64,000 nucleotides of DNA from Cupriavidus sp. WGlv3 (GTDB taxonomy: Bacteria > Pseudomonadota > Gammaproteobacteria > Burkholderiales > Burkholderiaceae), in NCBI RefSeq assembly GCF_023952475.1, contig NZ_JALHRX010000005.1, forward strand, positions 124,001 through 188,000, given 5' to 3'. Below are positions 37,070 to 46,255 of this stretch, one piece after another. The translations under genes were made by a program, and so were the position numbers. Numbering within the stretch: position 1 is the stretch's first letter; each line of letters opens with the position of its first letter. The notes under the pieces were generated by a model. That model made no database searches and was not told the DNA's origin. It saw nothing but the letters and a program-made list of their open reading frames with translations.

Positions 37070-37825
37070 TCAGATCGACAGCAGCCCCAGCGCCACCGCG
37101 CGCGCGCAGGTGGCCTGGCGCCCGCGCGTATTGAGCTTGTCGGCGGCAACGTTGAGGTGGAAGTAGACGGTGCTCTCGCTGATGCCGAGGATGGTGGAGA
37201 TCTCCCAGGTGGTCTTGCCGATCGCCGCCCAGTGCAGGATCTCGCGCTGGCGCCGGCTCAGCGCCGGGCGCGCGGCCTCGCCTTGCAGCCGCCGCAGTGC
37301 GGAATGCAGGCAGTGCGCGAAGTAGCTCATCGGCGCCAGCGTGGTGCGCAGCGCGCGCAGGTCGGAGGTGGCATCGGTGGTCAGCGTCATGAAGGCCCAG
37401 TCGATCCCCGGCGTCCATAGCGGAATGGTCAGGCCCGCGTTGAGCCCGTGTTCGCCCGCGCTGCGCAGCAGCTTGCGCGCGCTCTGCCCGATATCGCGGC
37501 GCGTGTGGTCGACCTCGCCCAGCGCATTCCACGACGTCGCCGGCATGCCCGCGCGCACGTGCGCCACGCGCGCGTCGCCATCCTCGTGCCGCTTCGCGCG
37601 CAACGGCTCGTAGCGCGCCCGCGCCCAGTCCGCCGAAAAATCGTGGAAGCAGACGAAGTCGTTGTCGTCCTGCGGGCCGAGCACGGGCTGCTTCATGACG
37701 TAGGCATGGTGGTTGAAGCCCATGGCGCGGGCCGCGCGCAGCGCCACTTGTGCCACTTCCTGCGGCGTGCGCGCGTTCAGCACGGTCTCGGCGTATTGCC
37801 AGTCACGGAGGGGGTCTACCTTCAT
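37070..37825 (-). CDS. LuxR-family regulator with autoinducer-binding domain (LuxR solo)
   Basis: A 251-residue regulator. Residues 15-165 match the autoinducer-binding domain: FSADWARARY, the conserved Asp of DGDARVAHVRAG, a Trp in ATSWNAL and HGLNAGLTIPLWTP. The C-terminal GerE helix-turn-helix reads LSRRQREILHWAAIGKTTWEI and STVYFHLNVAADKLN. No luxI synthase is in the window, so it is a solo that may sense signals from other cells or another part of the genome. It diverges from the DUF1801 gene across about 240 bases. Confidence 0.9.
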   Translation of the reverse strand: MKVDPLRDWQYAETVLNARTPQEVAQVALRAARAMGFNHHAYVMKQPVLGPQDDNDFVCFHDFSADWARARYEPLRAKRHEDGDARVAHVRAGMPATSWNALGEVDHTRRDIGQSARKLLRSAGEHGLNAGLTIPLWTPGIDWAFMTLTTDATSDLRALRTTLAPMSYFAHCLHSALRRLQGEAARPALSRRQREILHWAAIGKTTWEISTILGISESTVYFHLNVAADKLNTRGRQATCARAVALGLLSI

Positions 37826-38069
37826 GCAATCTCCGACAGGATGCGCGCCCGTCGCGGGCGCGATCGTGAAGACGCAGCCGTGCGGCAACTGGCCGCCGGC
37901 CGATGAAGCTTGCGAGGGTAGGCGAATTTCGCTGCCATGGAACGCCCCGTTCGGGGGAAGCGAAGTGCTGTTGACCATGGCTGAACTCCCCTGGCTGACG
38001 CTGGTCGGCGAGACCGCACCGAGCGGCTATGATAAGCCGGTCAGCCAGAACCCTGAGGAACGAGCATCA

Positions 38070-38489
38070 ATGCATCCATCTGAACAGATCGACCAGCTGA
38101 TCGTGGGCCTGGCCGACTGGCGCGGCCAGACCCTGGCCAGCCTGCGCAAGGCCATCCTCGCCGCCGACAGCGGCATCGTCGAGGAATGGAAATGGATGGG
38201 TAGCCCGGTATGGTCGCGCGACGGCATGATCGCCGTCGCCAACGCCCACAAGGCCAAGGTGAAGATTACCTTTACCAACGGCGCCAGCCTGCCCGACCCG
38301 GACCACCTCTTTAACGCCGGCCTCGGTGGCAACAAATGGCGCGCGATCGACCTCGCCGAGGGCGACAAGATCGACGCACGCGCGCTCAAGGCCCTGGTCC
38401 GCGCCGCGATCGCCTTCAACCAGGGCAAGGCGAAGAAAAAAGCGCCGGCGCGCACCCGGGCAAAGGCCAGCCAGCAAGACGACGCGTGA
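38070..38489 (+). CDS. DUF1801 family protein
   Basis: A 139-residue protein of the YdhG/DUF1801 fold. It shows the family pattern LRKAILAADSGIVEEWKWMGSP with VWSRDGMIAVAN, KVKITFTNGASLPD and WRAIDLAEGDKI. The last 20 residues are Lys/Ala/Arg rich, resembling nucleic-acid-binding tails. The fold resembles the yeast frataxin-like/YdhG proteins, whose roles are poorly known. The chosen ATG follows GAGGAA closely and gives the typical N-terminus. Confidence 0.82.
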   Translation: MHPSEQIDQLIVGLADWRGQTLASLRKAILAADSGIVEEWKWMGSPVWSRDGMIAVANAHKAKVKITFTNGASLPDPDHLFNAGLGGNKWRAIDLAEGDKIDARALKALVRAAIAFNQGKAKKKAPARTRAKASQQDDA

Positions 38490-38501
38490 AGCGCCGGAGC
38501 T

Positions 38502-39488
38502 TCAGCTTCCCTCGATCTTGAAGCCGATGTCCTTGATGAACTGTCCCCAGCGTGCGTGGTCCGCGCGGATCTGCGTGGCGAACGCATCGGGCGTGACCGC
38601 CTGCGGCGGCAGCACGCCCACGCCCGCCAGCCGCTTCTGGTAAGCGGGATCGGCCAGCACCTTGCGCACCGCGGCGGAGACCGCCTCCACCGTCTCGCGG
38701 GGCATGGCCTTGGGGCCAAACAGCGCGAAATAGCCGCTCAGCTGCTCCATCTCGGGGTAGCCCAGCTCGCGGAACGTGGGCGCGCCAGGCGCGAGTTCCG
38801 AGCGCTCCGGGATGGTGGTGGCCAGCACCTTGGTCTTGCCGGCCTGGTACAGCGGCACGCCGGTGGTCAGGCCGTCGATCATCAGCGGCACCACGCCGCC
38901 CACCAGATCCTGCGTGGCGGGCGCGGAACCCTTGTACAGCACCGGTTCAAGATGGGTGCCGGCGAGCCGGTTGAACAGCAGCGGGCCGAAGTGCGACGAC
39001 GTGCCCGGACCATACGAGGCCGAGTGGATCGGCTTGCCCGGGTTCGCCTTGGCGTAGGCGACCAGCTCCTTCAGCGTGTTGTACGGCGCGTCCTTGTTGG
39101 CGGCCAGCAGCACCGGCGCGCGGCCGAGTTCGGCGAGCGCGGTCAGGTCGGTCAAGGGATCGTAGGGCACGCGGTTGATATGCGCGCCCGAGGTGGCCGA
39201 AGAGCCCAGCGTCACCAATAGGGTCTGACCATCGTTCTTCGCGCGGATCACGTCCTGCGTGGCCGGAATGGTGGCGCCGCCGGGCTTGTTCTCCACCACC
39301 ACCGACTGCCCGGTCACGCGCGCGAGGTAGTCGGCGAACAGGCGCGCCACCACGTCGGTGCCGCCGCCCGGCGGATAGGCCACCACCAGCCGGATGGCGC
39401 GCGCGGGCCACTGCTGGGCCAGCGCGTGCGGCGCCACGCCGGCCGCCATCGCGAGCGCCGCGGTGCTCAGGAACTGTCGACGATCCAT
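38502..39488 (-). CDS. Bug-family tricarboxylate transporter receptor (TctC-like)
   Basis: A 328-residue periplasmic binding protein. A twin-arginine-like leader MDRRQFLSTAALAMAAG ends near AHALAQ. The Bug/TctC signatures IRLVVAYPPGGGTDVVAR and VVVENKPGG appear, then SYGPGTSSHFGPLLF and the C-terminal block ADHARWGQFIKDIGF. Such receptors bind carboxylates and are numerous in Cupriavidus and Bordetella, usually as orphans without TctA/TctB. None are adjacent here. It lies 65 bases downstream of a LysR gene in the same direction. Confidence 0.93.
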   Translation of the reverse strand: MDRRQFLSTAALAMAAGVAPHALAQQWPARAIRLVVAYPPGGGTDVVARLFADYLARVTGQSVVVENKPGGATIPATQDVIRAKNDGQTLLVTLGSSATSGAHINRVPYDPLTDLTALAELGRAPVLLAANKDAPYNTLKELVAYAKANPGKPIHSASYGPGTSSHFGPLLFNRLAGTHLEPVLYKGSAPATQDLVGGVVPLMIDGLTTGVPLYQAGKTKVLATTIPERSELAPGAPTFRELGYPEMEQLSGYFALFGPKAMPRETVEAVSAAVRKVLADPAYQKRLAGVGVLPPQAVTPDAFATQIRADHARWGQFIKDIGFKIEGS

Positions 39489-39553
39489 AGATGAAGTCTC
39501 CGCGTTATCGTTGTGCGCCGCACCGGCGGCGGGTCTTTCATCTTAGTGAGTGT

Positions 39554-40510
39554 TCAGGCCGGGGGCACGCCCGGGTTTCCACCATGCGCGACGCCGGCTG
39601 TGGCCCGCGGCGGCCCGAACCGTTCCGCATAGATGCCCGCCACCCAGTCGACAAACACCCGCACGCGCGGCGCCAGCTGGCGGTGGAACGGGTACAGCGC
39701 CGACACCGGCAGGTCCGGGCATGGCCAGGCTTCCAGCACCGGCACAAGCCGCCCGGCGCGCACATGGTCTTCGACGCGGAAGCGCGGCACCTGGATCAGG
39801 CCGCAGCCGGCCAGCGCCGCGCTGGTATAGCACTCGGCATCGCTGACTGAAACCCAGCCGCTGGCCCGGAACGCGCGCACCTCGCCATCGACGGTCAGCG
39901 TGAACGGGTAGCGGCTGTCATGGTTGCGGGAAAAGAAGCCGACGCCGACATGTTCGGCCAGCTCCGACGGATGCCGCGGCGTGCCGTGCGCCGCCAGGTA
40001 CGCGGGACTGGCGCACAGCACCTCGGGCATCTCCGCCAGGCGCCGCGCCACCAGCGACGAATCGCGCGGACGGCCAGCGCGCACCACGCAATCGATGCCC
40101 TCGCCGATCAGGTCGACCAGGCGGTCGCCGCTGCTGATGACCAGGTCGATATGCGGATAACGCGCGCGGAACTCGCCGATGCGCGGCAGGATGATCAGCG
40201 TGGCATGGGTGCCATGCAGGTCCAGTCGCAGCGTGCCGCGCGGGTCGGCCACCTGGGTGCTGAGCGAGGTCTCGGCGTCTTCCAGCGCCTGCAGCACGCG
40301 CTTGCCGCGCTCATAAAAGGCTTGCCCGTCCAGCGTCGGGCGCACCTGCCGCGTGGTGCGCTCCAGCAGTCGGGCGCCGACGCGCGCCTCGAGCTCCTTG
40401 ATCGCGTGGGTCGCCGTGGCGCGCGGCATGTCCAGCGCGCTGGCGGCGCGGGTGAAAGAACCCAGTTCCACGATCCGGGTGAAGAGTTGCAGCGCGTCGA
40501 AGCGGTCCAT
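39554..40510 (-). CDS. LysR-family transcriptional regulator
   Basis: A 318-residue LTTR. The helix-turn-helix is MDRFDALQLFTRIVELGSFT followed by ASALDMPRATATHAIKELEARVGARL. The effector domain has LRLDLHGTHATLIILPRI and the block CVVRAGRPRDSSLVARRL typical of the DsdC/CrgA-like subgroup. It is followed in the same direction by the Bug receptor gene, its most likely target, and diverges from the YddA-type transporter. Confidence 0.9.
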   Translation of the reverse strand: MDRFDALQLFTRIVELGSFTRAASALDMPRATATHAIKELEARVGARLLERTTRQVRPTLDGQAFYERGKRVLQALEDAETSLSTQVADPRGTLRLDLHGTHATLIILPRIGEFRARYPHIDLVISSGDRLVDLIGEGIDCVVRAGRPRDSSLVARRLAEMPEVLCASPAYLAAHGTPRHPSELAEHVGVGFFSRNHDSRYPFTLTVDGEVRAFRASGWVSVSDAECYTSAALAGCGLIQVPRFRVEDHVRAGRLVPVLEAWPCPDLPVSALYPFHRQLAPRVRVFVDWVAGIYAERFGPPRATAGVAHGGNPGVPPA

Positions 40511-40751
40511 GCGGGGGCGGCCTGTGATGGGGAAACGGTCACCCGGGATTGGAATCAGCTTCGGCGCCTGCGTCAAGCCACGGCCAGTGGCGCCTGGCGC
40601 CCGCGCGTGGCCGGGCTCGCGCAAAAGCGCCGGGCATCGATTTTGCTGGCCTATATTTCAATAGCCATTTTCCGCCGCGCCGCGGTCCGCGCCCGGAGCC
40701 GTGCCGCCATGTGACGATAATGAAATCCGCTCAGCACCCCGGAGGTGGATT

Positions 40752-42515
40752 ATGAGCGCCGTGCCCGAGCCGCAGGCGGCCGACAGCACTACGCCCCCCG
40801 GCAAACGCCCCGCCACGTCGACCCGGCACGTCTGGACCCGCTATTGGGTGATCGCCAAACCCTACTGGGTCTCGCAGGAGCGATGGAAGGCGGCCGGCCT
40901 GCTGCTGGTGCTGATCCTGCTGCTGCTGGGCCAGACTCAGGCCGAGGTGCTGATCAACGAGCAGACCGGCGAATTCACCTCGGCGCTGGCGGCGCGCGAC
41001 GCCGACCGTTTCTGGGCCTCGATCCGCACCTGCCTGTATATCCTGATCGTCGCCATTCCCGTCTACGCGGTCTATTACTACATCCGCAACACGCTGGGCC
41101 TGCACTGGCGGCGCTGGATGACCCACCATTACCTGGACGGATATTTCAAGAACCGCATTTTCTACAAGCTCAATGCGGATGCCGGCATCGACAATCCCGA
41201 CCAGCGCATCTCCGAGGACATCAACACCTTTACGCGACAGTCGCTGTTCTTCCTGTCGATCGGCATCGGCGCGCTGCTGCAGCTGATTGCGTTCAGCGCG
41301 GTGCTGTGGATGATCTCCAGGGAGCTGGTCTATTTCCTGGTGGTGTACGCCATCGCCGGCACCTTTGTCTCGATCGCCTGCTTCGGGCGGGTGCTGATCG
41401 GCCTGAACTTCTACCAGCTCAAGCGCGAGGCCGACTTCCGCTTCAGCCTGATCCGCGTGCGCGAGAACGCCGAATCGATCGCGTTCTATCGCGGCGAGCC
41501 GCAGGAGTCATCCCATGTCCGCGGGCGCTTCGGCAAGGCGTTCCAGAACTTCGAGCGGCTCATCCGGTGGCAACTGGGGCTGAACATGTTCCAGTATGGC
41601 TATGGCTTCCTGACCATCCTGCTGCCCAGCGCGATCGTGGCCTCGCGCGTGCTGGACGGCGAGCTCGAGGTCGGCAGCGCGATCCGCGCCGCGGGCGCCT
41701 TTGCCGCCGTGCTGAATGCGCTGACGGTGATCGTCGACAACTTTGAAGACCTGAGCCGGTTCGTGGCCGGGCTCGACCGCCTGGACACGTTCTCCAGTAC
41801 CCTGACCGGGAAAAAGACGACCGCGCCGCGGGCTGCCTCCACCATCGAGTCCCGCCAGGACTCGCGGCTCGCGCTGGAACATGTCACGCTGCAGACGCCC
41901 AACCAGGAGCGCACGCTGGTCACCGACCTGAGCGTGTCGATCCATCCCGGCGAGGGACTGCTGATCGTCGGCGCCAGCGGCGGCGGCAAGAGTTCGCTGA
42001 TGCGCGCGATCGCGGGCCTCTGGAACAGCGGCACCGGCCGCATCGTGCGGCCGGCGCCGCAGGACATGCTGTTCCTGCCGCAGCATCCGTACATGGTGGT
42101 CGGCAGCCTGCGCAGCCAGCTGCTCTATCCCAATCATGTCGGCCGGCAGGTCGCAGACGACGAGCTGCTGCAATTGCTGGATACCGTCAACCTGCGCGAC
42201 ATTGCCGGCCGCTTTGGCGGACTCGACACGGAAGTGGACTGGAGCAAGGTGTTGTCGCTGGGCGAGCAGCAGCGGCTGACCATCGCGCGCGTGCTGCTGG
42301 CCAGGCCGCGCTATGTGATGCTGGACGAGGCCACCAGCGCCCTCGACATCAGCAACGAAGAGGCCCTGTACCAGTTGCTGGCCGGCTTGCAGGCGACGCT
42401 GGTCAGCGTCAGCCACCGGCCCACGCTGCTGAAGTATCACCACCAGGTGCTGGAACTGCCGGGCGACGGCACCTGGCGGCTGCATCCGGCAAAGGATTAC
42501 CGCTTTGGCTGGTAA
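40752..42515 (+). CDS. YddA/SbmA-type ABC transporter (fused membrane and ATPase domains)
   Basis: A 587-residue half-transporter. The membrane domain (ABC_membrane_2, about 30-330) begins YWVIAKPYWVSQERWKAAG and carries the SbmA/BacA-like blocks INEQTGEFTSAL and WRRWMTHHYLDGYF. The ATPase domain has Walker A GASGGGKSSL, a degenerate signature LSLGEQQRL and Walker B YVMLDEATSALD. The membrane half relates to peptide-antibiotic uptake proteins and to peroxisomal ABCD fatty-acid transporters. GGAGGTGG lies ahead of the ATG. It diverges from the LysR gene. Substrate unknown: peptides or acyl compounds. Confidence 0.88.
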   Translation: MSAVPEPQAADSTTPPGKRPATSTRHVWTRYWVIAKPYWVSQERWKAAGLLLVLILLLLGQTQAEVLINEQTGEFTSALAARDADRFWASIRTCLYILIVAIPVYAVYYYIRNTLGLHWRRWMTHHYLDGYFKNRIFYKLNADAGIDNPDQRISEDINTFTRQSLFFLSIGIGALLQLIAFSAVLWMISRELVYFLVVYAIAGTFVSIACFGRVLIGLNFYQLKREADFRFSLIRVRENAESIAFYRGEPQESSHVRGRFGKAFQNFERLIRWQLGLNMFQYGYGFLTILLPSAIVASRVLDGELEVGSAIRAAGAFAAVLNALTVIVDNFEDLSRFVAGLDRLDTFSSTLTGKKTTAPRAASTIESRQDSRLALEHVTLQTPNQERTLVTDLSVSIHPGEGLLIVGASGGGKSSLMRAIAGLWNSGTGRIVRPAPQDMLFLPQHPYMVVGSLRSQLLYPNHVGRQVADDELLQLLDTVNLRDIAGRFGGLDTEVDWSKVLSLGEQQRLTIARVLLARPRYVMLDEATSALDISNEEALYQLLAGLQATLVSVSHRPTLLKYHHQVLELPGDGTWRLHPAKDYRFGW

Positions 42516-42606
42516 TTGCCGGAACCCCGGTAGCGACAGCGCGCGCCCGCATGCGTTGCGCTATGCTGAATGGATTCCCGTCCGCAGTGCTTATCGGAGA
42601 TCGACC

Positions 42607-43125
42607 ATGCGCCATCGCCTGTCCGTCTGGCTGGCCGCCACCGCGGCAACCCTGCTGTGCGCGTGCGCAACGCTGCAGCCCATGCAGACCGCGCAGAAAA
42701 TGATCGGCAGCCCGCAGAGCGCGGTGCGCGATACCTTCGGCGCGCCTTCCGAAACCTATCCGCTCGCCAACGGCACCAGCCGCTGGATCTATTCCAAGCA
42801 GCCGCTCGGCTTCGAGGTGTATGCCGCGGACTTCGACGCCGGCGGCAAGCTGACCAGCTTCCGCCAGATGCTGACCGAGAAGGAAATCTACGCCGCGCGC
42901 CCGGGCGTGTGGACCAAGCAGGACGTGGCCGAGCACTTCGGCCTGCCGCGCGAGCCGGTCGAGTACTACCCGATGATGAAACGCGAGGCGTGGTCGTACC
43001 GGCTCTACGCCGGCGCGTATCAGCCGGCGCACTTCAGCGCGTACTTCGACGAGCGCGGCGTGCTGGACCGCACCATGATCATCGTCGACGCGATCGGCGG
43101 GGATGCGCGCGACGGCAGCAAGTGA
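42607..43125 (+). CDS. lipoprotein, SmpA/OmlA-like small domain
   Basis: A 172-residue lipoprotein with lipobox LLCAC. The mature part contains two repeats of a BamE/OmlA-like alpha-beta unit: MIGSPQSAVRDTFGAPSETYP followed by GTSRWIYSKQPLGFEVYAADF, and WTKQDVAEHFGLPREPVEYYP followed by REAWSYRLYAGAYQPAHFSAYF. Such domains occur in envelope-assembly lipoproteins, but this is not BamE itself. The start follows GGAG by about eight bases. It lies 91 bases after the ABC transporter gene on the same strand. Confidence 0.82.
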   Translation: MRHRLSVWLAATAATLLCACATLQPMQTAQKMIGSPQSAVRDTFGAPSETYPLANGTSRWIYSKQPLGFEVYAADFDAGGKLTSFRQMLTEKEIYAARPGVWTKQDVAEHFGLPREPVEYYPMMKREAWSYRLYAGAYQPAHFSAYFDERGVLDRTMIIVDAIGGDARDGSK

Positions 43126-43164
43126 GCGGGCCGGCAGCAGGCGGTCGTGCCACGGATGCCGGCC

Positions 43165-43641
43165 TTATCCCTGGTCGGCGCCTCTGGCAGGATCGGCGAT
43201 CATGGGCGCGCCGGGCTTGCGCAGCATCTTCTCGACTTCGCCAGCGTGCAGCTCCTCGAGCTGGATCAGCTGCCGCGCATACTCTTCCAGCGCGACCGAG
43301 CGGCCCTCGACCAGGCTGAGCAGTTCCCGGTACAACGCCAGCGCTTCCCGCTCCGTGGCCAGCGACTCGCGCAGGATCGCGCCGATATCCTGGGTGTGGG
43401 CGTCCAGCAGCTCGCCGATGCCGAGCGAGGGATAGGCGCCGAGGGTGGTGATCCATTCGCCGGCCTGCTGCGCATGCAGCAGCGACTCGTCGGCCTGCTC
43501 GCGCAGCCACGACACGATCGGGATGCGCCCGAAGCCGAAGATCAGGAACGAATAGTGCGTGTAGCGCACCACGCCGGCGAGCTCGGCCTCGAGGATCCGA
43601 TTGAGGACGCCGACCACCTTTTCCTGTTCGATGTCCGCCAT
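43165..43641 (-). CDS. ferritin-like/bacterioferritin-type protein
   Basis: A 158-residue four-helix protein. Iron-site residues typical of the bacterioferritin fold are visible: RILEAELAGVVRYTHYSF, EQADESLLHAQQAGEW (E...ExxH pattern) and LATEREALALYRELL and LEELHAGEVEKML later. The start follows GGAGGTGCTGCC. It could oxidise and store iron, although the haem-binding methionine of true Bfr is not evident. It lies 82 bases downstream of a universal stress protein gene on the same strand, suggesting shared stress control. Confidence 0.82.
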   Translation of the reverse strand: MADIEQEKVVGVLNRILEAELAGVVRYTHYSFLIFGFGRIPIVSWLREQADESLLHAQQAGEWITTLGAYPSLGIGELLDAHTQDIGAILRESLATEREALALYRELLSLVEGRSVALEEYARQLIQLEELHAGEVEKMLRKPGAPMIADPARGADQG

Positions 43642-43723
43642 GGCAGCACCTCCGTGCAATGGAGTCCGACGGCAGGCCGCATCGCGGCCCTGCGCGCCCA
43701 CGCCCACGCCAACGCCCGCGCCT

Positions 43724-44155
43724 TCAGCGGTAGACCAGCACGGGAACCCGGCAGTGGGTCAGCACCTTCTGCGTTTCACTGCCGACCAGCAAGGAGTCCA
43801 GGCCCCTGCGGCCGTGCGACGCCATGAAGATCACATCACACTCGTGCCTTGCCGCGGCATCGATGATGCCCTTGTAGGGAACGGTTGCCGTCATGTCGGT
43901 GGCGCACGGCACGCCCGCCGCGCTGGCGGCGGCGACCACCTCTTCCAGCCGCGCCCGGGCCCGTTCGGCTTCCTGCTCTTCGAAGGCCTTGCGCCTGGGA
44001 TGGCCGGCGTCGCCCGAGGCCAGGTAGGGATACTCTTCCATGCAGGTATAGGCAGTCAACCTAGCGCCATCGGCCTTGACAAAGCCGATCGCCGCTTCCA
44101 TCGCCATCCTTGAAAGTTCCGAGCCATCGGTGGCCAGCAAGATGTGCTTGAACAC
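43724..44155 (-). CDS. universal stress protein UspA family
   Basis: A 143-residue Usp. It begins FKHILLATDGSELSRMAM and ends with the nucleotide-binding pattern MASHGRRGLDSLLVGSETQKVL (G-2x-G-9x-G-S/T type, so ATP-binding). I use the GTG at 44155, because GGGGAGGGG sits six bases before it; an in-frame ATG five codons earlier would lie on top of that ribosome site. A close paralogue is at 50036. It is upstream of the ferritin-like gene. Confidence 0.92.
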   Translation of the reverse strand: MFKHILLATDGSELSRMAMEAAIGFVKADGARLTAYTCMEEYPYLASGDAGHPRRKAFEEQEAERARARLEEVVAAASAAGVPCATDMTATVPYKGIIDAAARHECDVIFMASHGRRGLDSLLVGSETQKVLTHCRVPVLVYR

Positions 44156-44347
44156 GATTCCCCTCCCCATGCGTTGGTTCGCGGCGGAGGTGAGGCGCTC
44201 CGCCGGTCAAGCTTCAGTATGGACAAGAATCCGGCTTGCGGCGGAACGCAACGATGCCCAGCGGCCGGCGCCTGGCCGGCGCGCTGGCGGGGGGACTTTG
44301 CAGGACCGTGCCAGGGGCCGGTGCCAGAGGCCCGGTCCCGGCGCTTC

Positions 44348-45091
44348 TTACTGCATGTGCTGCCCGCCGTTGATGGCGATATTGGAGCCGGTCACATAGG
44401 CCGCGTCCTCCGAGCACAGGTAGGCGATCAGCGCCGCCACTTCCTCCGGCTTGCCGACGCGGCCCACCGGGATCTGCGGCAGGATCTTGCTCTCCATGAT
44501 CTCCCTGGGCACGGCGTTGACCATCTTTGTGGCCAGGTAGCCCGGCGAGACCGTGTTGACGGTCACGCCCTTGCGCGCCACTTCCAGCGCCAGCGACTTG
44601 GTGAAGCCGTGCATGCCGGCCTTGGCCGCGGCATAGTTGGTCTGGCCGAACGCGCCCTTGGAGCCGTTGACCGACGAGATATTGATGATGCGGCCCCAGC
44701 CGCGCTCGACCATGCCTTCGCACAGCGGCTTGGTCAGGTTGAACACCGAATCGAGATTGGTCCGCATCACCGCATCCCAGTTCGGCTTGTCCATCTTCTT
44801 GAACGCCATGTCGCGCGTAATGCCGGCATTGTTCACCAGGATGTCGACCTGGCCGAGGTCGGCCAGGATGCGCGCGGCGCAGGCCTGGCAGGCGTCATAG
44901 TCGGCGACGTCGACCTCATAGGCGCGCATTTCGCGGCCGCTGGCCGCCATTGTGGCCAGCCAGTCCCCGGCGTTGGCGTTGCCGGGCGAGTGCGTCACCA
45001 CCACGGCATAGCCGGCGTCGTGCAGCCGGATGCTGATGGCTTCGCCGAGTCCACCCATGCCACCTGTTACCAATGCGATTCTCTTCGTCAT
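44348..45091 (-). CDS. phaB: acetoacetyl-CoA reductase
   Basis: A 247-residue short-chain dehydrogenase. The NADPH motif is TGGMGGLGEAI, the NAG motif NNAGITRDMAFKKM, and the catalytic triad Ser140, Tyr153, Lys157 (SSVNGSKGAFGQTNYAAAK). The sequence SVNGSKGAFGQTNY is the specific PhaB/FabG-PHB signature. It reduces acetoacetyl-CoA to (R)-3-hydroxybutyryl-CoA, the PHB monomer. Cupriavidus carries several phaB copies; this one is not beside phaC/phaA but next to a phasin, resembling the phaB3-phaP3 arrangement of R. eutropha H16 from memory. Confidence 0.93.
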   Translation of the reverse strand: MTKRIALVTGGMGGLGEAISIRLHDAGYAVVVTHSPGNANAGDWLATMAASGREMRAYEVDVADYDACQACAARILADLGQVDILVNNAGITRDMAFKKMDKPNWDAVMRTNLDSVFNLTKPLCEGMVERGWGRIINISSVNGSKGAFGQTNYAAAKAGMHGFTKSLALEVARKGVTVNTVSPGYLATKMVNAVPREIMESKILPQIPVGRVGKPEEVAALIAYLCSEDAAYVTGSNIAINGGQHMQ

Positions 45092-45359
45092 GCTGATTGC
45101 GTCGTTGTCGTGAATTGAAAGACCCCTGCCTTGCAGGAAGGGACATTCCCCCGGTAGTCCCCGAGCAAGTTCCCACTACCGTCGCGCAGGCAAAGCGCGG
45201 CCATGCCGGGCCGGACCGTGCCGGTCCCGGTGCGCATCGATGAGGCGGGAAGATATGGTGTCGCGGTGCCGCAGGCACGGGAACGCGGGGTTCCCGGCCT
45301 GCCTGCCTGCGATCTGTGTGTAGCGCGCGGTCCGGCCTTGCCGGGCCAGCGCTGTGCTG

Positions 45360-45917
45360 TTACGCCTTGGCGGCGCGCGGCGTAGCGTTCGCCGCCGTGG
45401 CCGACGCGGCTGCGGCGGTCTTGGCAAAGTTGGCCTTGGCGACTTCTGCGGTCTGCTTGGCGGCGTCCTGGAACGACTGGTACGTGGTGTTGGCCGCGGC
45501 AACGCCCGACTGCAGCAGCGCGGTCAGTGCTTCCGAACCGGCCGGCGCGTTCTTCACAAAGGTGTCGACGAAAGCCTGGACGTTGCGGTTGTGCTGTTCG
45601 TACTGGGCTTCGACGGCCTTGCTCAGTTCTGCCTGGGTGTTCGAGGCAATTTCATAGACATGGCGTGCATACGCCACCGCCTTCTCGGCAGCCGGCTGTG
45701 CCAGGGTGCCTTGGGCTGCGAACACTTCGCGCAAGTCCTTGCCGGCCAGTACCGCTTCGACATTGACCTGGCCTTCGGCGAGCGTGGTCCTAAGGGCCTG
45801 CAGGTTCAGCTCGGTCAGCTTCTGGAAACCTTCAAACGCCGTGTTCGTCAGCGCGAACAAATGGCTCACGTTGGACTTCTGCGCCGCAGCAAATTGTTCG
45901 GGCGTAAAAGGTGACAT
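45360..45917 (-). CDS. phaP: phasin (PHB granule-associated protein)
   Basis: A 185-residue phasin (Phasin_2). It begins MSPFTPEQFAAAQKSNVSHL and has the helical block FEGFQKLTELNLQALRTTL plus an Ala-rich tail ending TPRAAKA. Phasins coat PHB granules and set their number and size. CAGGAGA precedes the ATG. About 270 bases separate it from phaB downstream, where nothing else is recognisable. Upstream is a 338-base region with a TGC-rich palindrome that may bind PhaR. Confidence 0.92.
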   Translation of the reverse strand: MSPFTPEQFAAAQKSNVSHLFALTNTAFEGFQKLTELNLQALRTTLAEGQVNVEAVLAGKDLREVFAAQGTLAQPAAEKAVAYARHVYEIASNTQAELSKAVEAQYEQHNRNVQAFVDTFVKNAPAGSEALTALLQSGVAAANTTYQSFQDAAKQTAEVAKANFAKTAAAASATAANATPRAAKA

Positions 45918-46147
45918 GCAGATCTCCTGTGGGTGGTCGGGACGGAATGGCGCGCCAGCGCTGGCAATCAGACACGACAAAGCGTTCCGACCGTGCCGCG
46001 CGGCGAATCTTGCAGCGCACCATCGAACCCGCATCCTAGAGTGTTTCCTCCAATTCGAACCCTAGGGATAAACCCAAAAAGTATTGAAGACAGGACAAGC
46101 AAAGTGCATCTTTAGGCACTAATGTTACAAGTATTTACGGTGTATTG

Positions 46148-46156
46148 CTGCACTGC
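46148..46156. promoter_or_regulatory. candidate PhaR-type site upstream of phasin
   Basis: TGCACTGCA is a perfect odd palindrome within TTGCTGCACTGCATGA and matches the TGC-RNY-GCA core reported for PhaR in other PHB producers. It lies about 230 bases upstream of the phasin start. Position and motif are suggestive only. The rest of the 45918-46255 gap shows AT-rich sequence and the aceB terminator. Confidence 0.3.
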
Positions 46157-46205
46157 ATGACAGTTGTAAGTCTGGCTTAACGCGGCCGCTGCACACGGAA
46201 GCAAT

Positions 46206-46234
46206 AAAAAAACCGCAGCCGAAGCTGCGGTTTC
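46206..46234 (-). terminator. intrinsic terminator of aceB
   Basis: On the minus strand AAACCGCAGC-TTCG-GCTGCGGTTT forms a stable UUCG-capped hairpin followed by a T-run, 22 bases after the aceB stop. Confidence 0.85.
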
Positions 46235-46255
46235 TGATGGCAAGTGCCGGCTTGC

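Noticed and set aside
43165-43641. Assignment as classical bacterioferritin
   Set aside because: The haem-binding methionine context could not be recognised, so only a ferritin-like call is made.
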